Below, one piece after another: positions 54,726-64,000 of a stretch of 64,000 bases of DNA. The DNA is from Punctularia strigosozonata HHB-11173 SS5. Taxonomy: Eukaryota > Basidiomycota > Agaricomycetes > Corticiales > Punctulariaceae. The stretch is taken from positions 584,330 to 648,329 of the forward strand of contig NW_006767443.1 in assembly GCF_000264995.1 (NCBI RefSeq). The letters run 5' to 3'. Below the pieces are notes generated by a model. It worked only from the letters and a program-made list of their open reading frames with translations. It did no database searches and was not told where the DNA came from. The first letter of the stretch is position 1, and the number at the start of each line of letters is the position of its first letter. The position numbers were made by a program, and so were the translations under genes.

Positions 54726-57279
54726 CTATGGATGCCCGTTGGCGTAGACGTTGGTGCTTTTCTTCGCCTTTAGTTGTTCCAAGTACGTATGCGCCTTCCC
54801 GAGCATCCATATCGTAAAAGAGAACTTGAAGTTCGGGTAGGAGATCGCGCAGTTTTTGTTGAACACGCCCTCGATCGCTTCCTGCGCCCACGATCCGTCC
54901 TGAGTCGCATTTGTCAGTTCTCAGTCGGATTATCAACGGGCGAGAATCGCGCACGGGAAGCTGCCTGGACATAACCAATTGCACGGCGCGTTCGATGGGC
55001 TCCGGGTGCGGATACCGTGCGTACATCAGCGCCATCGCCGCCCAGGACGTCTGGACTACCTGCGTCTTCTCATGCTCCACCCAGGCGCTGACCTCGCAAC
55101 TCTGCGGCCATGACGAAGGGACAAGTTAGCAAACAAATCAAACCATTCGTCCGTCAAGCACGGACTGACCTTGTAAGACTCGCCCCAGCCACCATCTGAT
55201 CTTTGCCTGCGGACGAGCATGTCGCAAGCTCTCCTCGCCGCCGGGCTGTTCTCATACGTCTCCCCGACCAAGCTCAAGGACTCGAGCGCGAATTGGGTGG
55301 CATAGGTAATGCAGATGCCCCACGAGCCAATCCAACCACCGTCAGGCGTCTGCGATGCGTGCAGGTATTGGATAGCGCCTTCGAGAGTCTTTCTGCAAAC
55401 ACTTGTCAGCTACATCCTGTCATGAGTCTGTGTTTTCAACGCACTCAATATCGGCGGAGCGGTAATGGGGGTCGTGCTTGCGGAAGATGGACAGAGCAGT
55501 GATGGCGCTCGTTGTGCACTCGGGATAGGCGTACTCGATCATGATGTCGCCTACCAGGGACGTCGCGTTGAGAGTCAGTTGCAGCGACGCAGCAATCTGG
55601 AGAGGGCATACCGAAGACCTCCGCTGGGTTCAACCACTCCAGCCACGCGGGACCACGAATTAGTTCATAGGATGCGAAGCCACCACTAGGATTTTGCATG
55701 GTCAGGATTGTGTCGACTGCATCCCGAAGGCGATCTTCAGATATCAACTTGGGCGTGAAGCTATGCTTCGCTTCGTCAGAAGATCCGCAGAAGTCGAACG
55801 GAACCACTTACTCTAGATCTTGGAGGTACAAGACCGCCTTCAACCCTTCACCAGTGCAGTCGCTAACCGTATAGCCCTGCTCTTTGGTGCTGAAAGGCCA
55901 AGCGCCCTTCGTCCGGTGACGGTAGCTCGTCTCGTAATGCTTTGGGTTCTCCCTGATCTGGCACTCGTCCAGCCACTCGAGAGCATTTATCAAGCTCTCG
56001 CGGTACTCCGGCTCGCTGCCCAGCCCGGTCTCCACGAGCGCCTGCGTGACGAAACCGACATCCCACAGCTGTGAGCCGTTTGTCCCGCACATCATCATTC
56101 CCTCGGCGCCGATCCACATGAAGTCCTGCCTCTTCTCCATGTGCAGCTTATAGCTTTCCGCGGAAGGGCCATCGACGTGGAAGCGCGCGATGAGGTTCAT
56201 CATTTTCGAAACCGGGCCGAGGGTCTGGTAACCTGTGTTTTCATCTTCAAGGACGATGAGGTGGTAGCAGCGGTCCAGGGCCGCTTTACGCAGAGAAGGA
56301 ATGGGGTTTGATTCGTAGATGTTGAGAAAGATGGAGATGAAGTCGAAGACCCGGGAGTGGGGCATGTAGAGGTCAAGGGTGCAGATGTTGTTCCGCTGAG
56401 CTGGCCAATTGATGGACTCGTATTGTTGAACGTACAGTTCCTGTAAGTTCGGAACCATGAGTATGTTGATGGCCGTATGGTAGAGACATGGGTATTCACC
56501 TGGCGCAAAGCTCGAGTAAGGTCGTTCAACGGGTGTGTAAACCGGATGCCCTGGAGGTACGACATAGGTACCTGAACCGTCCGCACATGTATCCACCACC
56601 TATGCGGATGAACAGGCACCCAATCGGGCAATAACCACAATTCGGGCAACGAGCTGTTGTTCCCCTCCCACTCGTACACCCCCAAGATCGACAGCCAAAA
56701 CTTGCCCCACGCCGGCGCACCCGTCGCGCCCCCCATCTTGTGCAACGTTCCGCGCGCCTTCACCAAAGCTGGATGCTCCGCCGAGACCCCAAGTAGACGG
56801 AGCACGACGTAGTTGAGCGCGGTGCCGAAAACAGTCGAGTGCCCTTCGATGTGGATGCCCCATCCCCCGTCTTCTGGGTGCGCGCGGTTGAGGAGATACC
56901 GTATCATCTCCAGGCGTTCTTCGTTCGTGAAGGGCATGCCGGTGACATAGCTCCCAATGACGAGGCCCGGAAGCAGGAACATTGGTCCGCCGTACTCGCC
57001 TGGCCAGTGCCCGTCGTCAGCCTGCAGATGCTTGTAGAAGGTGTATCCATTCCTTGCGGCCTCCAATGGGGTCTTCGGTGGGGGTAGAGAAGGTAAACCC
57101 GTAGGTAGACCGAGCCAGTACTTGTCTAGCTCCTTCTGCGGCCACGACGCGAGCTCCGTGTCGGACAGGTAGTGCCAGGTGTGTCTTCCACCCTCAGAAC
57201 TACGCAGGCGCCATCGAGAGTAGTCCGTAAACGGCTGACTGGCGTCGACCGGCACGTCGACGGGAGTGTAACAGGCCAT
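54726..57279 (-). CDS. ERG7: Oxidosqualene cyclase (lanosterol synthase type)
   Basis: Cyclises 2,3-oxidosqualene, normally to lanosterol for ergosterol. Seven exons: 56500-57279, 55812-56440, 55612-55760, 55445-55550, 55170-55392, 54955-55101 and 54726-54899, giving 735 residues, the usual length, with phases closing. Signatures are [19 protein letters not shown] near residue 90 and [11 protein letters not shown]. The catalytic Asp lies in VSDCTGEG (about residue 455). QW-type repeats include [19 protein letters not shown] and DGGWGESY. The classical DCTAE reads DCTGE here. A P450 and an SDR lie within 10 kb to the right. It is probably the household sterol enzyme, but a specialised triterpene cyclase is possible. 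Confidence 0.94.
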
Positions 57280-57519
57280 GTTCGTTCACCGAGTCCATCG
57301 TACGACTGCGAAGGTATACTCAGAGTAGCTAGATGTAACGTGACCGCGGCCCGCGCGAAGTCCATCCACTTCAGGAAGGGATCAGGATGCGAAAATGTAG
57401 ATATACCACGCCATGCAAGAGCCGTCTAGTTGAATCCATAGAGGCGAGCACGCGGCCTAATGTGGAGGGATTGACAAAAAGAATAAGCAGTATAATGATT
57501 ATGATAAACAACGCGGTGG

Positions 57520-59227
57520 CTACAACAGAGAAGGGGAGAATTCCAAAATCGCATGTGGACCCTTGGCCGAATAGTCAACCTTGCTGAGGAAGTTCTTCGC
57601 AAGAGGATCGTTGAAGGTGATCTGGTCGTTCGTTGAGTAATCTAGCCGGAGAGGAAATTTTGCAGTCGCAAAGAACACACCTTAGCCACAATACATGCCC
57701 CGAGGAAAGCGGCGTATCCTTCCCCGGTCTCGCGGTACTCCGCAAAGTACTCGGGGACCTTGATCGTCCTGATATATTTGGTCTGTACCTCATTTTGTTG
57801 GTCCGGGCTGGAGAGAATGTATGTGGCTAGCCGAGTCTGCAGGGCTATACCAATTCCTGAACGTCCAATGAGATGCGGTATGGCAAAACATCGTGAAAGG
57901 ACAAGAATTACCTTTCACTTTACTGGTCACCTCTCCGGTGACAAACAGCCCGCCATAGATGTACTGTCGCTGGTCAACGTCGGCCAACGACACCGCCTGC
58001 GCGACGACATCCTGCAAGCCCAGCAGAGGCACCTCCCTTCCCGTTCCTTTCCAGTATTCCATCCCCGCCACCAAACTCGGGTTGAACAACGGCTCGCAGA
58101 ACCTATGCCTCTCTTTCCCAATCGTGATATCCTTCTCCCGAAACGTGATCGTGACCAGGTCGAGAGCCTCGATCTCCCGCGCGCGCGCGAGCTCCTGTGC
58201 CGTCGCCGTTTTGTTCTGCTTTTTCTTCATCCCGGACTCGATCACAGCCTTCTCCTTCCCCGCGACGACGATGGCCGCGATATCCGTTACGCCGTCCTCG
58301 GACTCAAACACGTCTCCGGCCCCTGCCACCGCGGGCGCAGCCTTGATGAGGCCCGAGACGCGGATCTGGCGCGCGAGAGCGAGAAGGTCCGCGTCGAGGT
58401 CCGGGTTCGGCGGCGATGCTTCTGAGGATGAGGTCGATGGTGATGCAGACGCCGAGGTGTTTAGCGTGCCCATGACAGATGAGTTCGCTCGAAGGAGGTG
58501 GGCCAGGTACCGCTCGCAGTCTGCGGCGCCGACGGCAACAGACGACCGTGCGGGGTGGAGCACGATCCCGTCGAGGATCGGTGTGATGTCCGTGTGGTAC
58601 TCGTCGATGTCGACGATGAGCCCGCTCAGCGCGTTCGCGGCGTAAAGCTGTGCTGTCGGGCGCTCGAGGATCGCGAACGAGGCGACATTGAAGCGTTCGA
58701 AGAAGACGCGCGCGGCGTTCTCGTAGGCTGACCGTGACAGGCCGGCGGGCAGGGTGAGGAGCACCGGAGATTCATTTTGGGCGCGTTTCAAGTGCAAGCC
58801 AGTAAATAGCGCATACTTCCTGTAGAGTACGGAGTCGTCAGAGGCATGACCTTGTAGCAACCGCCAATGAGACATAGATTTGCGACATACCACAGTGCCT
58901 CAGCTTGTATCCAGTCTTCCACATCCCCGTACTGGAAAGGCCAGAATATATCTAGCTCTTGCCCCGCCGCTATGGCGTCATCGAGTTGTGGTCCAACGAC
59001 GTAGTCGGTTACTTTGGGTGTCGCAATCCCCTTACGCACGCCTACGCGGGCCTGTATTTCCTGCGTTGGTGTCTCAAAACGTGTCCAGACCATAGAGCGA
59101 GCGAGTGATGATCACTGACCACCGAGGGTATCTGAAGGAGTTCATGCAAGCCAAGTCCCGCTCGAACGCTCGTACGCGCGGTGTCGACCACGACTATGCT
59201 CGAATCGCGAAAAGCAATGTTGGACAT
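57520..59227 (-). CDS. ARP9: Actin-related protein Arp9
   Basis: Arp9 is a nuclear actin-fold subunit of SWI/SNF and RSC chromatin remodellers. Five exons: 59123-59227, 58891-59060, 57912-58819, 57681-57856 and 57520-57621, giving 486 residues. The start MSNIAFRDSSIVVVDTARTS, then LGLHELLQIPSVEIQARVGV-type and FWPFQYGDVEDWIQAEALW blocks, match Arp9 rather than actin. Later parts are ALSGLIVDIDEYHTDITPIL, a Ser/Thr/Lys-rich insert (about residues 240-290) and ITFNDPLAKNF. The end is AILEFSPSLL. The insert and loss of actin's ATP-loop glycines fit an Arp. The first two exons join as IPS-EIQ. It lies head to tail with the cyclase, about 240 bp upstream of it. Confidence 0.82.
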
Positions 59228-60057
59228 TGGCCGCGGCGAAGGGAGGGCACCAGTCACGTTACTCTGCCGAGACGCGTTGAAGAACTCAAAATCAGATAGG
59301 CGCTCGGAGCGATCAACGCCGACCGAGGGTTAACTCAGTACTTATTTCTCCGCACACCGACTTTCTGTGCTGAGGTATTGAATGCACATCACTCGGTTTT
59401 GCCGCCTTTGGGGGACTGTCGCCAGCGAGACTCAAGAACGGATGAGTATGCGCCACGTGCAGAGCGCCATCAAACGTACCGTCTGTACCCTCGAATCAGG
59501 GATCTGAGCTGTCTGAAGCCGAATCTCTGAAGGACAATCGCGGACCGCGGAGTTGCTGGAAGTAGGCTTGGAGCGTCCCAGCTGACTCAACCGTAACCCG
59601 TCCCACTGCTAGGAAATCGTCACCTCCTTTCTCAGGGCGATAGGAGGAGTACATAATTAGCAACTCTTCTTGACGCCACTTGCTTAAGATGATGATATAG
59701 CCGTGCGACCACTTATTGGCTTGCTGAGGCCATCTATAGGTCGCCGGGCTACTGCGTAACCTTTAGTTGCTCATGTATCCAACACCATGATGCAGTTAGG
59801 CTTCCTGCGTTCACGCCTTGTGCATCACGACTGTTCTATCGTGGCGTTATCTGTCTTCAAGAAGGCATGTTGGAGTATCTTTTCTCTCATGCTGTCGCCA
59901 TTCTTCGCTTCCATCTACCACAGTCGCAGCCAGGGTACTCGTCCCACCGTCATGTCATGTCAGACTCAGCCTTGGCCTTGTCAAATGCAATCTCACGCCG
60001 TCTGCTACTTAGACCTGAGTGTCTCATACCTCATCAGGATCCAGCAACTGTTACTCG
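59228..60057. promoter_or_regulatory. Divergent intergenic region (ARP9 / P450)
   Basis: It is bounded by two divergent genes. Open frames near 59787-60203 overlap the P450 start in other frames and show no family match. No specific element was recognised. Confidence 0.4.
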
Positions 60058-62404
60058 ATGATCACCGTCTTAGATGCCACTGTCGGCGTACTTGCAATAT
60101 ACATCAGCTACAGGCTGTTCAAGCAAAACCTTCGCGCCCTCCCCCGTCCACCGGGGCCAAAGGGTTATCCTATCGTAGGCAATTCGCTGCAGATTCCATC
60201 TAATCACCCATGGGAGAGGTATATGGAGTGGGCCAAGCAATATAGTACGTCAACTATGATCGGCAGGGTCATCTGCTGACGAGTTGTATCAGACAGTGAC
60301 ATTATTCGGCTTATCGCTCCTGGAAGCGAGATCATTATCGTCAGTTCGATGGACAAAGCTGTTGATCTCTTTGGTCAGTTCGCCTGCTCTCACTCGTCTG
60401 AGGGAAAATCAGTGATGATAAGCTCGGTGTTGTGCAGAGAAGAGATCCGCAATATTCTCGGACAGACCATATCTCCCAATGATTTGCGGATTGTAAGCAC
60501 CGACTGGCGCCAGTCTGCCCTGACATCTGATTTTTTGTTTGTAGGATTGAGCTATCCCGTTGGAACCTAGCTCTGATGCCCTACGGAGACCTATGGAGAG
60601 ACACGCGGAAGGGATTTCATCGGTATCTCGGTTCGCAGGAGATGACATCTGTCCGCCCGAAGGTGCTCGAGTACAATCATAAATTACTTCGGAAGCTGCT
60701 TTCTGAGCCGGCCGAGTTTCTTGCGCACGCTCGCGCGTGAGTAGACCGATAATTGTTCTCTTGTATTCTCACTGCTTTGCAGAGCTCCGGGGGCGCTGAT
60801 ATTAAACGTTGCATACGGATTCAAGATCGCAGACTCAGATGATCCCTGGCTTCATCTTGTGGACTCCGCAAACGAGGGACTCATAGCTGCAGCCATCCCG
60901 GGTGCATTTCTGGTGGACTTGCTACCATTCCGTGAGCCATAACGACAAAGATAGTCTCACTCCTAACTCGAGGACGATCACAGTGAGATGGGTTCCAGCA
61001 TGGTTCCCAGGAGCTGGATTTCAACGTACGGCCAGAGAGCTAAGAAAACTCAATGCAGACGTGTATACCTTGCCATACGAAGTGAGCCACGTCTGCGGAT
61101 GGAGAGGATGATCTGATCAGCGTATTGTGCAGGATGTGAAACGCCAGATTGTTCGTTATTCATGACGATGATATATGCCCGTGTGACATGATTGCGCCAG
61201 TTACACAAGGGATCCGCGCCTGAATCAGTCACGCAAGCTATGCTTTCGGGTCTCGACGTGACCAACATTACCGAATACGAAGAACACGTAATGAAGGTTA
61301 GACTGTTGAATACGTCCCGAGTCATGATCAATGTTTCAGCATAGTGTGTGCCTGGAATCATGTTCTCCGGTACGTTGTTAACTCGCCTGCGAATCAGTAT
61401 GATGATCTGACGCGGTGCTCACCGTCGGTTATAGCTGGAGCAGACACGGTACGTAGACCGCACCTCAACGTGTCTATGCATTTTCATCGTCTGTTACTGC
61501 ACACAGACCGTAGCTTGTCAGTGAACAAACAGCGGACTATTCGGGACACGCTAACAGATTTCACAGCGTTGAAAACATTCCTCTTGGCGATGATTATGTA
61601 CCCTGATGTGCAGCAACGTGCACAGGATGAAATTGATGTTGTACTGCACGGTGAACGACTACCGAACTTTGACGATATGTCAACCATGCCATATACGACA
61701 GCGTTGATGAAGGAGGTATTAAGATGGCATTCTCCCACGCCGCTGTAAGTTGCTCTCGCCAATTTAGTGCATGTATCATACCCAGATTGAACTTGTATGA
61801 TTTTCACAGGGGTGTCGCAAGGAAGAACACCGAAGACGATGTATACGATGGATGCTTCATCGCAAAGGGTAGTATCGTAATACCCAATGTATGGTGCGTG
61901 AATGTGTTCCCTTTGCCGTGATGATCATTTGGTGACGAACTCAGGGCGATATCTCGAGACCCAAAGTTTTATCCAGGTGATCCTGACTCTTTTAGACCTT
62001 CGCGCTTTCTCGATGCATCAGGTCAATTGGATCCTTCGGTGCTGGACCCGACTGAGTTCTTCTTTGGCTTTGGTCGGTGAGTACGCTGGATTTTCAGACG
62101 CACCTGCGGAGTCCTAATGCACACATCATAGCCGAATCTGCCCCGGGCGTTATCTCGCTCAAGATTCGATGTGGATCATGATGTCCTCGATCCTGGCAGT
62201 GTTCAAGATATCCAGGCGGAAGGAAGACATTGGGGTGAACCTGGAGCGGTACACTACCGGTATCATCATGTAAGCTCATAATACTACGCCGGTGAAGGCC
62301 CCCACTCAACTTTTCTCAGATCTCCGGAGCCTTTCGAGTGTATCATTGAACCGCGGTCACCCCAAGCGGAGCAGCTAATACTGGCACAGGTGGAAGCATT
62401 GTAA
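60058..62404 (+). CDS. Cytochrome P450 monooxygenase
   Basis: About fifteen exons give 507 residues: 60058-60244, 60293-60373, 60438-60492, 60545-60736, 60783-60931, 60984-61081, 61201-61296, 61345-61369, 61435-61448, 61507-61516, 61567-61744, 61810-61893, 61945-62076, 62131-62268 (one edge off by one) and 62320-62404. An N-terminal membrane anchor precedes the LPRPPGPKGYPIVGNSLQI hinge. The I-helix oxygen motif is AGADTT, the ExxR is in EVLRWHSP, and the heme loop is FGFGRRICPGRYLA. This resembles the large mushroom family annotated as O-methylsterigmatocystin oxidoreductase-like (CYP5150/512 type by resemblance only). All key residues are present; no break was seen. Substrate unknown. Confidence 0.9.
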
Positions 62405-62985
62405 CGGTACATATGAGAGGGACAAGCTTCAATCCAGGAGACACATTCTGTAGCTGGTTGGTTCCAACTCGTGACCATACATTGCCCACCGAATTGATGC
62501 GCCCATACGACAAAGGGGCACTAATGTCATGCCATGTTTGGTATTGTGTCGAGCGCACCACACGCTAACCCATGGCCAGATAGTATCTCCCGACATTCTG
62601 CAATATCACTCTATCGTCATCCAATGCGAATTCTCTTGTGTTTTCGTCGATGAAATATGCTGACGCGCGTTGCGCGACGCTCAGATGCTCACAGATGGGC
62701 CATCGCTACACCTTACGCTCCTGCTCGCATCGAAGTGCCTTTTCAGCACCCTGGCCTGACCTCACACGACCAATCGATGACTCCCATGGCTCTGCAGATG
62801 CCTCACGCGAATATACCGAAGGCCTACACGAATATATTCTGACCGGAGACACGCTAACAATCTATGATCATACATTAGTCACCAAATCAGCGAGTGAATA
62901 TATATGAGGGGGGTGGGGTGTATTAGTACTGTGACAGTGTTAACACTAGCTATCTCCAAGTCATACCATGGGTTACTCCATGATC
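62405..62985. other. Intergenic region between convergent genes
   Basis: A 61-residue frame near 62657 has no recognisable match. Nothing else is supported. Confidence 0.4.
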
Positions 62986-64000
62986 TACCACTCCAGACGG
63001 TTTCCGTCGTGATTCATGAACTGGCCCCCGGCACTCTCGCGTGTGGCCCCGTCTATCAAAGTAACAATCTGGCCTGCGACCACCTCCGGTGGGACGAACT
63101 CGGCCTGCGCGAGCACGTCGTCCTTGGCGCATGCAGCGACAGCTGAGGTATATAATCAGCGCTCCTGGTTGGCGATCACAACGTAACACAAAACACGCAC
63201 TCATGCCGGTATCCACCGCACCGGGGTTCAGCGGGAACACGACTAGCGTGCAATGCGTCAACACGTGAACGGCAGCAGTGCTACAGTGAGCAAGAACGCA
63301 CCGAGACCGTCGCTCTCGTGCTCATAGTGCAACTTGCGCGCCATCCAGTTCAGGGCGGCCTTGCTGGCGCTGTACGCAAAGAGTTTCAGTCCAAGCGGTG
63401 GGGCGAGCGTTATACTGCCTCCATATGAGGAGACGGGGATGAATTTGGGCGACTTGGTGTTCGCGACGAGAAGCGGATAGGTCGCCTGGAAAAGCACTAA
63501 CGTGCCGATCAGATTGACCTATGGACCAAATTTAGCGGTGAGGACGGAGAACCAGTGTCGGCGATCCGTACGAACCTCCATGTGCTCCCTGACAGCTTCC
63601 GGAGACTCGTCCAACACCCTATTGACCGACGATAAGACACCTGTTGGCGTACTTCAGGCCATCAACTCGCAACAACATCGGAACGGCACCTACCAGCGTT
63701 GGCAACCACTACGTCCAACCTACCCGCCAGCCGCTTGATCTCCTCCACCGCTGCGTCGTTACCCTGCCGATCTCCAGAGACCAGCTTCACGACGTGCAGC
63801 TTCCCGGGATATTTGTCCGCCAGGGCGTGCAGATCCTTGGCAGCGGACGGGTTGCGCGCGCCGGCAAAGACGACGGTGTCCGGTTTCGCTGCGATTTCTG
63901 TCACGATTCCTAAACCTAGGTGAGCAGTATCTGTGTTAGGAAGGGGATCAAATGGACGCGGGACGGCTTCACGCACCGATTCCGCGATTCGCGCCCGAGA
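62986..64000 (-). CDS. Short-chain dehydrogenase/reductase (5' end outside window)
   Basis: Exons from the right edge: 63977-64000 (partial), 63694-63915, 63576-63640, 63302-63518, 63201-63242 and 62986-63142. The nucleotide-binding motif SGANRGIG is split by the first intron. NAG follows, with the catalytic pair in YSASKAALNWMARK and PGAVDTGM after it. The end is QFMNHDGNRLEW. This is a classical NAD(P)-dependent SDR of the kind often called norsolorinic acid ketoreductase-like in fungi. Only the first few residues are missing. It converges with the P450, and a shared pathway is possible but not shown. Confidence 0.9.

Noticed and set aside
59787-60203. 138-residue frame before the P450
   Set aside because: It overlaps the P450 first exon in a different frame and has no recognisable domain.
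1-64000. CRISPR arrays, bacterial operons, rRNA and tRNA genes
   Set aside because: No regularly spaced repeats, no operon-like spacing and no cloverleaf was seen; the only tRNA-like sequence is the 12-base primer site.

Overview
This is nuclear DNA of a filamentous basidiomycete, most likely an Agaricomycete. Genes are split by short introns of about 50-60 bp (GT-AG, one apparent GC-AG). Several genes carry exons of only 7-23 bp. The gene families are typical of mushrooms: a large AlkB-like protein, F-box proteins, a serine-rich cupredoxin and a sterol-type cyclase. All gene models below were spliced by eye from reading frame, splice consensus and family knowledge, so an exon edge may be off by a base or two. 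Symbols are fungal orthologue names given by motif recognition, not by a search.

Layout. At 0.5-5.0 kb lies a Ty1/copia LTR retrotransposon fossil (minus strand), followed by a 660-bp MITE-like element at 5.0-5.6 kb. A block of conserved housekeeping genes comes next: phosphomannomutase (5.8-6.8 kb, -), condensin kleisin Brn1 (7.1-10.1 kb, +), a 1,212-residue AlkB-like dioxygenase (10.4-15.1 kb, +), the SAGA subunit Ada1/Hfi1 (15.8-17.0 kb, -), a makorin-like RING/CCCH protein (17.3-19.3 kb, +) and two convergent F-box genes (19.8-23.9 kb).

From 24.4 to 35.3 kb a 1.6-kb segment occurs twice in inverted orientation. Each copy holds a promoter and a small two-exon gene of unknown function, both reading inward. 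The copies flank a GC-rich acidic nuclear-type protein gene (27.3-30.1 kb, -) and the ribosome-biogenesis gene BFR2/AATF (30.7-33.0 kb, +). Two perfect palindromes of 52 and 58 bp lie just outside the right copy, beside a dienelactone-hydrolase gene whose 5' part looks damaged.

From 37 to 51.7 kb lie the sulfite reductase beta subunit MET5 (-), alanine-glyoxylate aminotransferase (-), a tiny DASH kinetochore subunit Hsk3 (-), a second protein sharing a module with the AlkB-like gene (+), a secreted GPI-type cupredoxin (-) and a Gfo/Idh/MocA oxidoreductase (-). Two different miniature DNA transposons, with 9-bp and TTA target duplications, sit at 51.8-52.7 kb. The right end carries an oxidosqualene cyclase (-), actin-related protein Arp9 (-), a cytochrome P450 (+) and a short-chain dehydrogenase running off the window (-). 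A cyclase, a P450 and an SDR within 10 kb could be a triterpenoid locus, but the neighbourhood may also be coincidental. No tRNA, rRNA or CRISPR array was recognised.
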